A DNA stretch of 38,601 bases from Caenibacillus caldisaponilyticus (GTDB lineage: Bacteria; Bacillota; Bacilli; Bacillales; Sporolactobacillaceae), in NCBI RefSeq assembly GCF_002003465.1, contig NZ_BDDQ01000017.1, positions 1 through 38,601 on the forward strand, in the 5' to 3' direction. The notes beneath the pieces are model-generated. The model was not told where the DNA came from and ran no database searches. It worked only from the letters and a program-made list of their open reading frames with translations. This document shows positions 24,804-32,133 of this stretch, one piece after another. The translations under genes and the position numbers were made by a program. The first letter of the stretch is position 1; each line of letters opens with the position of its first letter.

Positions 24804-25001
24804 TTAACGATGGGAAGAGCGGTTCGAACGGTGGAGGATCGCCTGCCGCTCTTCCCGGCTCACCACGGAACAACCGGACGTACACGAATCTTTCAAGGTG
24901 CAAGCCGCACATCTGCCTTGCCTGCTTTTTTTAAAGAACGAAACCAACATCCAGGCGGCGTAAGTAAAAATCAACGATCCAATGATGAAGCTTGCGATCA
25001 T
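24804..25001 (-). CDS. FeoB-associated Cys-rich membrane protein
   Basis: This 65-residue protein has one N-terminal helix (IASFIIGSLIFTYAAWMLVSFF), a basic stretch, and the cysteine cluster RCAACTLKDSCTSGC. This is the pattern of the small FeoB-associated Cys-rich family (PF12669), normally encoded right after feoB and thought to help the ferrous iron transporter. Here it follows only the last 20-odd codons of feoB (25018-25081), so the partner is gone at this locus and the gene is an orphan. The start ATG follows GAGGA at a somewhat long distance. It may still work with a FeoB encoded elsewhere. Confidence 0.82.
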   Translation of the reverse strand: MIASFIIGSLIFTYAAWMLVSFFKKSRQGRCAACTLKDSCTSGCSVVSREERQAILHRSNRSSHR

Positions 25002-25017
25002 TTCGCACCATTCCTCG

Positions 25018-25081
25018 CTAAAAGATGAGTTTGCCCGTCCAATAAATGATCAAGGCGACGACATAGGCCGCGGCGAAGAGG
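25018..25081 (-). pseudogene. feoB: C-terminal tail of feoB
   Basis: Reading upstream from a TAG at 25018-25020 on the minus strand gives SLFAAAYVVALIIYW then TGKLIF, which resembles the last helix of FeoB ferrous iron permeases. It sits directly before the FeoB-associated small gene, the expected gene order. The rest of feoB is missing; the frame beyond about 25082 no longer looks like FeoB and is shared with the oppositely oriented acetyltransferase remnant. Confidence 0.6.
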
Positions 25082-25087
25082 GAAAAG

Positions 25088-25450
25088 GATGAGCAATACA
25101 CGTTCGGCATTTTCCTCGCGGGTCATGATGAGTTGATCGGCATCATCGAGTTGACCGAAGTGGCCCGCGGCCCTTATCAATCCTGTTGGCTGGGCTATTA
25201 TGTCGACCGCGCCCACAATGGGCGCGGCTATACAACCGAAGCCGTGCGCCTGATCGTTGACTTTGCCTTCAGAATTCTCAAGATCCACCGCATTGAAGCG
25301 GGGGTTATGCCGCATCATATCGGATCGATCCGCGTTTTGGAGAAAGGAGGATTTCTCAAGGAAGGACTATCCAGAAAAAGCGTGAAGATAAACGGGAAAT
25401 GGGAAGATCATTGGCATTTTGCGCTCGTGAACCCGGACGATTCGGATTGA
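25088..25450 (+). pseudogene. 5'-truncated GNAT acetyltransferase gene (RimJ/YjcK-like)
   Basis: From about 25091 the frame reads EQYTFGIFLAGHDELIGIIE, then LTEVARG, WLGYYVDRAHNGRGYTTEA (acetyl-CoA binding loop), RIEAGVMPHHIGSIRVLEKG and the C-terminal GKWEDHWHFAL. This is the C-terminal two thirds of a RimJ/RimL-type N-acetyltransferase. The first 60 or so residues and any start codon are absent; an in-frame TAG lies at 25064. The break coincides with the end of the feoB remnant, which marks a rearrangement point. An internal TTG at 25133 could start a shorter product, but it would lack part of the fold. Confidence 0.7.
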
Positions 25451-25471
25451 TTCCTTTTTCTTTTCCTTTAA

Positions 25472-25504
25472 AAACGGCTGATCGCCATAACGAGTGAGCC
25501 GTTT
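25472..25504 (-). terminator. Candidate terminator of the fructosamine-kinase gene
   Basis: AAACGGCT (25472-25479) pairs with AGCCGTTT (25497-25504). Read on the minus strand it ends in TTTTT. It lies about 130 bases after the stop codon of the gene. Confidence 0.45.
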
Positions 25505-25633
25505 GATGCGGATGCGAGAATCATCCCAAATCATGGTTGTCGGTGCGGGCATCTTGGCATTCCCCACCGTCAAATGGAGGGTGTTGTGCCTTGGAAGATT
25601 CCGGGCGAAAAGAGGCGCGCCCAGCGAAGGGGG

Positions 25634-26503
25634 TCACCCGACGTACCGCTCCAAAATGCGGTCGACCGCTCGGCCATAGGTCTCTCCGAACAAATTTAAA
25701 TGAACGAGCAGATAAAAAAGCTGATACAGCGGCTTGCGCTCCTCGTATTCCGGAGATAACGGCCGCTGTTCGTTATACGCCTCGTAGAAGCGTTGCGGAA
25801 AGCCGCCGAACAATTCGGTAAAGGCGATTTCGAACTCATGATGCCCATAAAAAACCGCGGGATCAATCAAATAGGGGACGCCGTTTGCGCCGGCCAGCCA
25901 ATTCCCGCCCCAAAGATCGCCGTGCAGCAAAGAAGGGGTAGCGTCTTTCGGGAGCCATTTTTCAAGGGAGGACATGAGTGCCTCCAGCTTTTTTCGCCGG
26001 CCGAGCGGCATCCGGCCTTTTTCTTCGGCCCGTTTCATCTGCGGAAGCAGGCGGCGTTCCCGGTAGTAATCGATCCAGGAGTCATACCATCCGTTCTGTT
26101 GCGGAAGAAGCCCGATAAAATTGTCTTCCGCAAAGCCGAACGCGGGGCCTTCGCATTGGTGCAGCTTGGCGACGGCATGTCCGAGCTGTTCGGCCGTTAG
26201 GCTCGTTTCGTTTCCTTCAATCCATTCGAGAACGAGAACGCCATAATCCTTCGTTTCTTTTGCGCCATAAACCGCGGGAACATGAACCGCTTCGGTTTGG
26301 CGAAGCGCTTCAAGCCCCGCCGCCTCGCAGTGAAAAAAGCGGGGCGGATAGGTGCGGCGCAACTTAACAAAATACGGTTGCCGCTCGCTTTGGACAAAAA
26401 ACGACTCGTTGATATCGCCGCCGCGGACACGGCGATATTGCCGGATGGCCGTTCGATCGCCGACCGCATCCAGCGCCTCCCGGAGAATTTCCAACACATT
26501 CAT
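25634..26503 (-). CDS. Fructosamine kinase family protein
   Basis: This 289-residue protein is a member of the fructosamine/ketosamine kinase group (PF03881), which has the aminoglycoside-phosphotransferase fold. RVRGGDINESFFV is the nucleotide-binding loop and the Lys in PYFVKLR binds phosphates. The catalytic loop is LLHGDLWGGNW (Asp196), and the metal-binding Asp214 is in YLIDPAVFYGHHEFE. The last motif and the FTELFGGF stretch are hallmark family positions. These kinases phosphorylate sugar-derived adducts on amines so that they come off again, a protein or metabolite deglycation step. The ATG at 26503 has GGAGG 9 bases upstream; the ATG at 26512 touches it and is unlikely. Confidence 0.88.
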   Translation of the reverse strand: MNVLEILREALDAVGDRTAIRQYRRVRGGDINESFFVQSERQPYFVKLRRTYPPRFFHCEAAGLEALRQTEAVHVPAVYGAKETKDYGVLVLEWIEGNETSLTAEQLGHAVAKLHQCEGPAFGFAEDNFIGLLPQQNGWYDSWIDYYRERRLLPQMKRAEEKGRMPLGRRKKLEALMSSLEKWLPKDATPSLLHGDLWGGNWLAGANGVPYLIDPAVFYGHHEFEIAFTELFGGFPQRFYEAYNEQRPLSPEYEERKPLYQLFYLLVHLNLFGETYGRAVDRILERYVG

Positions 26504-26869
26504 GTCGCACATCCTCCGTTTCTAAATCGTTCTGCGTTTTGGCAGTCGATTTTTTGTATAGGACTGGTATCGCGAGGAAAAGGGTTTGATCGAGAGGCTA
26601 TGGCTGAAGAACGACATACCGTAAGATTATTGTACTACAAGAATGGGCTGTAGATGTGCCAGTGCTATTGCACAGCGGATGGGGGGAGTCCAAATGATCG
26701 CCGTGAAAAACGGCATCGCTTAAAAACCGCTGAATGCAAGGCATTCGGGAACAGGCCGCGTTTTTAGAAACATGAGGCATCGCGTTCGCGTTTCGGGACA
26801 TTGTTATAATATAATAAAAATGGCACTTGGACTTAGTTTTATGAAGCGAGCACGTACTTGGAGGTCGAC
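26504..26869. other. Divergent intergenic region
   Basis: This region lies between the divergently transcribed kinase gene and arsR-type gene. A TATAAT at 26805-26810, overlapping a second at 26810-26815, could serve the ArsR gene, but no matching -35 is clear. I saw no gene. Confidence 0.35.
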
Positions 26870-27172
26870 ATGGAGCTTTTAGAAGTGTTTAAAGCCTTGT
26901 CCAATGAAACGAGGCTGCAAATCCTCAAATGGCTGAAAAATCCTGAACAGCATTTTCCGATGCCGCAACACGGGGATATCCGCGAAGACGGGGTGTGCGT
27001 GAGCGACATTCAAAAAAAGGTCGGGTTGTCGCAATCCACGGTGTCCCTTTACCTGTCCATGCTGCAAAACGCCGGATTGATCAAGGCCAAGCGGAAGGGG
27101 CAATGGACGTATTATAAAAGGGATGAGGAAAACATCCAGAAAATGATCGAAAGGTTATCCGAGGATTTATGA
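26870..27172 (+). CDS. ArsR/SmtB-family transcriptional regulator
   Basis: This 100-residue winged-helix repressor has the typical start VFKALSNETRLQILKWL, the recognition helix in KVGLSQSTVSLYLSMLQNAGLI, and the wing KRKGQWTYYK. An insert, PEQHFPMPQHGDI, precedes a single Cys in GVCVSDI. That is not the CxCxxD metal site of ArsR proper, so it more likely senses something other than arsenic, perhaps a thiol-reactive compound. The ATG at 26870 follows GGAGG by 5 bases. It precedes the LLM oxidoreductase and YhfK-like genes and probably controls them through the palindrome at 27226. Confidence 0.87.
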   Translation: MELLEVFKALSNETRLQILKWLKNPEQHFPMPQHGDIREDGVCVSDIQKKVGLSQSTVSLYLSMLQNAGLIKAKRKGQWTYYKRDEENIQKMIERLSEDL

Positions 27173-27225
27173 CGGTACGCACCGCGCAAGCGCGGTCATT
27201 GAAAGTCGTTCATTTTTATATTATC

Positions 27226-27256
27226 ATATCGATAATTCTAGATATTTATATATAAT
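27226..27256 (+). promoter_or_regulatory. Promoter with overlapping palindrome before the LLM oxidoreductase gene
   Basis: ATATCGA (27226-27232) and TAGATAT (27239-27245) form an inverted repeat with one mismatch around TAATTC. TATAAT (27251-27256) lies just downstream, so the palindrome covers the -35 region. This is the geometry expected for an ArsR-type operator, and the regulator gene is immediately upstream. Confidence 0.5.
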
Positions 27257-27275
27257 GATACAGGAGGATAGGATC

Positions 27276-27329
27276 ATGGCCCCGTTCCGCAAACATGAAA
27301 GAAGTTCCTGCATATTGCTTGGCGCGTGA
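27276..27329 (+). CDS. 17-residue putative leader peptide
   Basis: AGGAGG (27263-27268) is 7 bases before an ATG that opens MAPFRKHERSSCILLGA and ends in TGA, about 50 bases before the ATG of the LLM oxidoreductase. The ribosome binding site is as good as that of any large gene here, so translation is likely. The peptide is too short for a domain; it may be a regulatory upstream ORF or be translationally coupled to the next gene. It contains one cysteine preceded by two serines. Confidence 0.45.
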   Translation: MAPFRKHERSSCILLGA

Positions 27330-27376
27330 AACCAAGCTGAACGACGTAAAATAAAAGAGGATGTGGAGGTCAGTCC

Positions 27377-28342
27377 ATGAACCGTTTTGCTCAGCATAAA
27401 GGCTACAGACGCACGTTTAAAGAAAACCATTTGACGCTCGGGTTATTCTTTCCCATCGAATCCTACGAAGGCAGCATTCCGGAGATGAACATCGAAAAGC
27501 AAATGCAATTGGCCAAAAGAGCGGAAGAACTCCATTTCGCGGCCTTGTACGTCCGAGATGTTCCGTTCCATGATCCGAACTTTGGGGATGTGGGCCAAAT
27601 TTATGACCCGTGGGTGTATTTAGGGTATCTCGCCGCCCATACGAAACACATCGCTTTGGGCACCGCGAGCATTATCCTTACGCTTCGCCACCCGCTGCAT
27701 GTGGCGAAAGCCGCCGCTTCCGTCGATAAAATGTCCGGCGAGCGCTTGATTCTCGGGGTAGCGACCGGCGATCGCCCCATCGAATTTCCGGCGTTTTCGG
27801 TCAATCCGGAAGAACGCGTCCTGCTGTTTCAAGAAGCGGTTACGGTCATGAAAAAAGTCTGGCGCGAGCACTTTCCGGTGATCGAATCGCCGCGCGTGCA
27901 CATGTCGGGCGGTGATCTGATCCCGAAACCGCAATGCGCCGACATACCGATGCTCGTCACCGGACACAGTTCGCAGTCCATTGAATGGATTGCCGAAAAC
28001 GGCGACGGTTGGCTGTATTATCCGCGGAACTTGCAATTCCAAGCGGAACTGATCAAAAATTGGCGTGCAAAAACCGATCGGTTTAAACCCTTCGGCCAAT
28101 CCCTCTACGTCGATTTGACCGAGGATCCGGATCATCCGCCGCTTCCCATTCACCTCGGTTTCCGCATCGGGCGCAACCCGCTTATTGCGTTCCTTCACAG
28201 TTTGAAAACGGCCGGGGTCAATCACGTGATCATCAACTTGAAATACGGCCATCGGCCCGTCGATGAAGTATTGGAAGAACTCGGCGAAGAAGTGGTCCCG
28301 CACTTTCCGGCCATCACGTCCGACGAAGCGAAGGACGCATAA
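27377..28342 (+). CDS. LLM-class flavin-dependent oxidoreductase (luciferase-like)
   Basis: This 321-residue protein has the bacterial luciferase TIM-barrel fold. LTLGLFFPIESYEGS, the KRAEELHFAALYVRDVPF strand, TKHIALGTASIILTLRHPLH, VDKMSGERLILGVATGDRP and the CADIPMLVTGHSSQSIEWIA block agree with the luciferase-type oxidoreductase subfamily found beside small regulators in bacilli. It would use reduced flavin from a separate reductase, which is not encoded here. The substrate is unknown. GGAGG lies 7 bases before the ATG. The next gene is 68 bases downstream with no terminator between, so the two form an operon, likely under the ArsR-type regulator upstream. Confidence 0.88.
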   Translation: MNRFAQHKGYRRTFKENHLTLGLFFPIESYEGSIPEMNIEKQMQLAKRAEELHFAALYVRDVPFHDPNFGDVGQIYDPWVYLGYLAAHTKHIALGTASIILTLRHPLHVAKAAASVDKMSGERLILGVATGDRPIEFPAFSVNPEERVLLFQEAVTVMKKVWREHFPVIESPRVHMSGGDLIPKPQCADIPMLVTGHSSQSIEWIAENGDGWLYYPRNLQFQAELIKNWRAKTDRFKPFGQSLYVDLTEDPDHPPLPIHLGFRIGRNPLIAFLHSLKTAGVNHVIINLKYGHRPVDEVLEELGEEVVPHFPAITSDEAKDA

Positions 28343-28410
28343 GCCCAGCGCAGCATGGGATTGCCTTGAAGTCAGCAACCGAATCAAAAATTTTAAAAAG
28401 GAGTGGGAGC

Positions 28411-29055
28411 ATGAAGGTCTTGATTGCAGGCGCAAACGGTCATACCGGCCGATTGATTGTTGAGCGGCTGGGGAAGAGTCCGCAGCATGAAGCGTATGCC
28501 ATGATACGGGATGCCGCTCAGGCCGAATCGTTGAAACAACTCGGCGCCAAAGAGGCCATCGTGGCCGATCTCGAAGGGGATGTCTCCCATGCCGTCAAAG
28601 GCATGGATGCCGTGATTTTCGCCGCCGGTTCCGGTTCCCAAACCGGTCCGGACAAGACCATTTCCGTCGACCAAGAAGGAGCGAAACGCTTGATCGATGC
28701 CGCGAAAAAAGCGGGGATCGCGCATTTTGTGATGCTCAGTTCCTACGGCGCCGGCGATCCGGACGCCTTGCCCAATTTGGGCCATTACCTTAAAGCCAAA
28801 GGGGAAGCGGACCGACACCTCATCGAAAGCGGCTTGACGTATACCATCGTCCGGCCGGGCTATTTGAGCTTTGAACTCGCTACGGGGAAAGTCGAAATCG
28901 CGAAGCATTTCGACAGCGTTGAAGGCAGAAACATTCCGCGCGGCGATGTGGCGGAAGTCCTCGTTTCTTGCTTGGATGTCGAAAACGCCAAAAACAAAAC
29001 GTTTGAGCTCTTGAGCGGCGAGCAACCGATCCAAGAAGCCCTCAAAACGCTCTAA
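28411..29055 (+). CDS. NAD(P)-binding atypical short-chain dehydrogenase, YhfK-like
   Basis: This 214-residue protein is close to B. subtilis YhfK. The dinucleotide loop is MKVLIAGANGHTGRLIVE (GxxGxxG form). VIFAAGSGSQTGPDKT, FVMLSSYGAG, the YLKAKGEADRHLIESGL stretch with the YxxxK pair, and TIVRPGYLS follow. Such NmrA-like SDRs are either reductases or redox-sensing binding proteins; the reaction is not known. AAAGGAGTG precedes the ATG at 28411. It is the second gene of the operon with the LLM oxidoreductase, suggesting two steps on one compound or a response to the same stress. Confidence 0.88.
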   Translation: MKVLIAGANGHTGRLIVERLGKSPQHEAYAMIRDAAQAESLKQLGAKEAIVADLEGDVSHAVKGMDAVIFAAGSGSQTGPDKTISVDQEGAKRLIDAAKKAGIAHFVMLSSYGAGDPDALPNLGHYLKAKGEADRHLIESGLTYTIVRPGYLSFELATGKVEIAKHFDSVEGRNIPRGDVAEVLVSCLDVENAKNKTFELLSGEQPIQEALKTL

Positions 29056-29086
29056 AGATTGAAAAACCGGAACGACGAGCAGCGGG

Positions 29087-29123
29087 AGAGAGGTATGCGA
29101 TTTGTCGCATGCCTCTCTTTTTT
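29087..29123 (+). terminator. Intrinsic terminator of the LLM-SDR operon
   Basis: AGAGAGGTATGCGA (29087-29100) pairs with TCGCATGCCTCTCT (29105-29118), one G-T pair, followed by T residues. This is one of the strongest terminators in the window. Confidence 0.9.
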
Positions 29124-29328
29124 ACAAAAGCGAGGTGAAAGCCTTGAGCTAAAAAGAAATGGAGCGCCAAAGATACTATTGTACAGATTGCATAGAACTG
29201 TTACTATGGAAAACAGAAGGATAATGATTCTATTAAGGTAAATAATGGCGGAATGTTGTTTATTTCCAATTTATGAAACCTTCGCCCATTAAGAACGTAT
29301 TATTAAGTATAGTGGGGGAAAATTGATT

Positions 29329-29526
29329 ATGAACAAAACATTCGAAACATTAAGCAAGGTTATGCCTTTCCTTAGTGTGCTGTTTCTTTTAATTGGATTC
29401 ATGATGGCGATATTAAGCGCGTTAGACCATAACGTCCATACATTCATTGTATCATTAGTCCTCATTTCACAATCTGTACTTGCACTAACATATACCATGT
29501 TATTTAAAAAAATATGGAACACATAA
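29329..29526 (+). CDS. Small two-helix membrane protein
   Basis: This 65-residue protein is made of two hydrophobic segments, VMPFLSVLFLLIGFMMAILSA and TFIVSLVLISQSVLALTYT (shown here as the helices), joined by a short polar turn DHNVH and ending KKIWNT. A GGGGGAAAATTG stretch precedes the ATG at 29329; a TTG at 29323 is also in frame. Base composition is AT-richer than its neighbours. I do not recognise a family. It has its own terminator at 29563 and is not linked to an operon. Confidence 0.6.
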   Translation: MNKTFETLSKVMPFLSVLFLLIGFMMAILSALDHNVHTFIVSLVLISQSVLALTYTMLFKKIWNT

Positions 29527-29562
29527 GTCTCATTTATATTTCCATTATCAATACTAAAAGCC

Positions 29563-29593
29563 ATGGAACCCTGTTAAACGGGTTCCATTCAAA
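29563..29593 (+). terminator. Intrinsic terminator after the small membrane protein gene
   Basis: ATGGAACCC (29563-29571) pairs perfectly with GGGTTCCAT (29580-29588) and is followed by TCAAATTTTT. The rest of 29527-29853 has no supported gene. Confidence 0.8.
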
Positions 29594-29853
29594 TTTTTGA
29601 GATTATCATCATGATGATTCACAAAGCCTTTACAAAAGGACATTCCGGTCGGTTTCAGAAGCATCCTTTGTCATCGAGCACGAAATAGAAGTTTTTCATT
29701 TGTCCACGCAATGCCATGTGCTCTTGATGATGCATATCATGAGCTACCATTTAAAATGAGTTATAATGTTAATTGGGAAAACGGCCATAAGAATGCTTTT
29801 TTATTTTGTAATCACAAAAAGAGTTGTACCTTCAAAAGTAGGAGCCGAGTCCG

Positions 29854-30273
29854 ATGAAAAAGAAGATCCTGTATTTTCTGTGCACGGGAAACTCTTGCCG
29901 CAGCCAAATGGCGGAAGGCTGGGCCAAAAAATATCTCGGTGACGAATGGGAAGTTTACAGCGCCGGCATTGAAGCGCACGGCTTGAATCCGAACGCCGTC
30001 AAAGCGATGCAGGAAGTCGGCATTGATATTTCCCACCAAACCTCTGATGTCATTCAACCTGAGCTCTTAAACAAAGCGGATTTGGTCGTGACATTATGCG
30101 GTCATGCCGCGGAGCACTGCCCGGTGACCCCTCCGCACGTTAAACGCATGCACTGGGGATTCGACGACCCTGCCAAGGCAGCGGGAACGGAAGAAGAAAA
30201 ATCGGCGGTGTTCCGACGCGTGCGCGATGAGATCGGTGAAAGAATCAAGCGCTTTGCGGAAACCGGGGAATGA
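29854..30273 (+). CDS. arsC: Arsenate reductase, thioredoxin-coupled
   Basis: This 139-residue enzyme of the low-molecular-weight tyrosine phosphatase fold has the P-loop [14 protein letters not shown] (nucleophile Cys10, Arg16) and the redox pair Cys82 and Cys89 in [11 protein letters not shown]. That is the exact three-cysteine set of the Bacillus/Staphylococcus ArsC, which reduces arsenate to arsenite using thioredoxin. A DDPAKA stretch provides the general-acid Asp region. AGGAG is about 9 bases before the ATG. No arsenite pump (arsB or acr3) lies in the window, and the ArsR-type gene 2.7 kb upstream lacks the usual metal site, so this is a solitary arsC. Confidence 0.93.
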   Translation: MKKKILYFLCTGNSCRSQMAEGWAKKYLGDEWEVYSAGIEAHGLNPNAVKAMQEVGIDISHQTSDVIQPELLNKADLVVTLCGHAAEHCPVTPPHVKRMHWGFDDPAKAAGTEEEKSAVFRRVRDEIGERIKRFAETGE

Positions 30274-30318
30274 TGAACGTCGTGTCAACCTCCGCATAAC
30301 ATTGCACAACGAGAGCCG

Positions 30319-30345
30319 GGAAGCCTACACCAGGCTCCGTTTTTT
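30319..30345 (+). terminator. Intrinsic terminator after arsC
   Basis: AGCCT (30322-30326) pairs with AGGCT (30332-30336), extended outward by G/C pairs, and is followed by six T. The remainder of 30346-30607 has no supported gene. Confidence 0.75.
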
Positions 30346-30607
30346 ATTAAAGGACTTTCTCATTTGCCCTTTTTATAAGGTAACAGTTGTTGTACGAGTT
30401 CCAAGACGAATCTTAGATCGCAATTCCGAAGACACCATCAGCGATTTCCTTGACTGCATCCCTCGTGCTCCTCATCTCAATAAAAAACATCTCCTTTTCC
30501 CGATTCTACAAGAGTTCGGTTATCATATTTCCAAAGTTGTTATGAACGGTGCGTGTTGTGATTCAGCTGGACCAATGCCAACTTCTCGAGAAAGGAATAT
30601 TTGTGGG

Positions 30608-30624
30608 GTTATAGAATATATAAC
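30608..30624. promoter_or_regulatory. Inverted repeat before the VOC gene
   Basis: GTTATA (30608-30613) and TATAAC (30619-30624) flank GAATA. Its position about 30 bases before the start codon suggests an operator or a promoter core. Confidence 0.3.
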
Positions 30625-30651
30625 AGTGATAAAATTTAAGGAGGTTTTCCT

Positions 30652-31041
30652 GTGGCGCAGCAAGCCAAAGCCAAGATTCAAAATTCACTGACCGTTTTGT
30701 TGGTTTCAGATTACGAGAAGGCGAAAAAGTATTATGAAGAGGCTTTGGGATGCGAAGTGAATGAGCAATGGGCGATCCGCGATAATTTTGGATTAGGTTT
30801 TAAATTGGTTCAAGCGAAAAATGCAGAAGATGTTCGGCCTAACAAAGGGACTTGGAATACCTATGCGTATGTTGAAACTCATGAAGAATTGGATGCGCTC
30901 TACGAAGAGCTGAAGGCTAATGGGGCCATCATCCATTCAGAGCCTGCAACAAGTGAATTTGATTGGGGCATATGGAAAGATTTCTCCGTACGAGATTTGG
31001 ATGGGTATGTGATTGGATTTGGTTCAGGGTTGAAAAAGTAA
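30652..31041 (+). CDS. VOC-superfamily (glyoxalase/bleomycin-resistance-like) protein
   Basis: This 129-residue cytosolic protein has the paired beta-alpha-beta-beta-beta modules of the VOC fold: LTVLLVSDYEKAKKYYEEALGCEV, then a strand WAIRDNFGLGFKLV, then TYAYVETHEELDALYEELKANGA and the C-terminal FSVRDLDGYVIGFG. Members include glyoxalases, dioxygenases and antibiotic-binding proteins; without a clear His/Glu metal set I cannot choose. GTG start with AAGGAGG 7 bases upstream. Stands alone with a terminator at 31093. Confidence 0.82.
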   Translation: MAQQAKAKIQNSLTVLLVSDYEKAKKYYEEALGCEVNEQWAIRDNFGLGFKLVQAKNAEDVRPNKGTWNTYAYVETHEELDALYEELKANGAIIHSEPATSEFDWGIWKDFSVRDLDGYVIGFGSGLKK

Positions 31042-31092
31042 TCGCTGAAAAGAGAATCTCATCTAAATAACTTTAGGCTGTAAATATCTGTT

Positions 31093-31124
31093 AACCCAGC
31101 TTCCGTGACCGGAGCTGGGTTTTT
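31093..31124 (+). terminator. Intrinsic terminator after the VOC gene
   Basis: AACCCAGC (31093-31100) pairs with GCTGGGTT (31114-31121), with inner TCCG/CGGA pairs and a T-run. Nothing else is seen in 31042-31343. Confidence 0.85.
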
Positions 31125-31343
31125 CAACGTATACCCAGATATGTTCCGGTTAGCGGTCATTAATGCCATATAACCTTAAAATTTCAAACATGTTGTACTA
31201 GGATAGAAATAGAGAATAAGCCGACGCCCGCAATCAATCTGACCTCACGCATGCGGGTGTGATGTTTCGCTCTGCGATATAAGTACAAATCTGCTTAAAA
31301 AGAGCGAGTTTATCGGAGTGAACTTTTGGGAGTGATGGCACAT

Positions 31344-31835
31344 ATGAACATTCGCCGCTTTCGCAAAGAGGATTGGCTGCAAGTGAAGGAGATCTATGAG
31401 CAAGGGATAGCGACGGGAAATGCCACGTTTGAGACGGCCGCGCCGCCCTACGAAAAATGGGAAGCGGCCATTGCGGACGATTTATGTTTGGTCGCTGAAA
31501 ATGAAGCGGGTATTCAAGGCTGGTGCAAGGTGAGCCGGGCATCTGACCGTTGTGCGTATAAAGGGGTTGGCGAGGTGAGCATGTATGTACGGGCCGAAAG
31601 CCGCGGAAAAGGTGTCGGCAAACAACTTCTCCAAGCCATGATCAAAGAATCGGAAGCCAAAGGATTTTGGACACTGAATGCGGGCATTTTCCCCGAAAAC
31701 ATTCCGAGCCTACGCCTGCATCTCAGCATGGGCTTTCGTGAAGTCGGCATTCGGAAACGCATCGGAAAGCTGAATGGCGTATGGCGCGATGTGGTGTGGC
31801 TCGAACGCCGCAGCCAAATTGTTGGCGTGGACTGA
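31344..31835 (+). CDS. GNAT acetyltransferase, phosphinothricin acetyltransferase (PAT)-like
   Basis: This 163-residue enzyme begins MNIRRFRKEDWLQVKEIYEQ and continues GIATGNATFET, the typical start of PAT-type acetyltransferases. The acetyl-CoA loop is VRAESRGKGVGKQLL. NIPSLRLHLSMGFREVGIR and WRDVVWLER close the domain in the usual way. Family members acetylate phosphinothricin, methionine sulfoximine or, in ArsN1, arsinothricin. A link with the arsC gene 1 kb upstream is possible but unsupported. The ATG at 31344 is about 9 bases from GGGAGTG; an ATG at 31335 is also in frame. Confidence 0.87.
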   Translation: MNIRRFRKEDWLQVKEIYEQGIATGNATFETAAPPYEKWEAAIADDLCLVAENEAGIQGWCKVSRASDRCAYKGVGEVSMYVRAESRGKGVGKQLLQAMIKESEAKGFWTLNAGIFPENIPSLRLHLSMGFREVGIRKRIGKLNGVWRDVVWLERRSQIVGVD

Positions 31836-32133
31836 TCGTCAGCGAAAAGTAAGTCTTGCATATCTGTACATAATAAGTGCCGGACTGACAGAACGTCGGT
31901 CCGGCATAAATATTTCTTCAAAAAATTGGCCGCAAATATCGGTTTCCCGAACACTTCATTTCCCGTTTGGTATTTTACGGAATGCTAGCATTGTTTTTCT
32001 CATCCTGTCAATCTAGTTTTAAAAATCTTACCAATAGAGAAATATAGCGAAATATGACGAAAAATTATAATAGATTATCTGCTTATTTTTTGGTAATAAT
32101 TGATTAATATTATATCCACAAGGAGAGTAATAA
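31836..32133. other. AT-rich region upstream of the RHS gene
   Basis: The sequence becomes clearly AT-rich after about 32000, coinciding with the RHS gene. I see no other gene; several TATAAT-like hexamers occur, so the promoter cannot be chosen by eye. Confidence 0.4.

Noticed and set aside
26870-27172. ArsR proper, forming an arsenic operon with arsC
   Set aside because: The metal-site Cys pair is missing, and the LLM operon with a strong terminator separates it from arsC.
29655-29750. 31-codon minus-strand frame with several His and Met residues
   Set aside because: The product looks protein-like, but there is no ribosome binding site before the ATG and no family match; it could be a fragment.
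30400-30500. 25-codon minus-strand frame starting MFFIEMRSTRD
   Set aside because: AAAGG lies almost on the ATG, the frame is short and nothing conserved is recognised.
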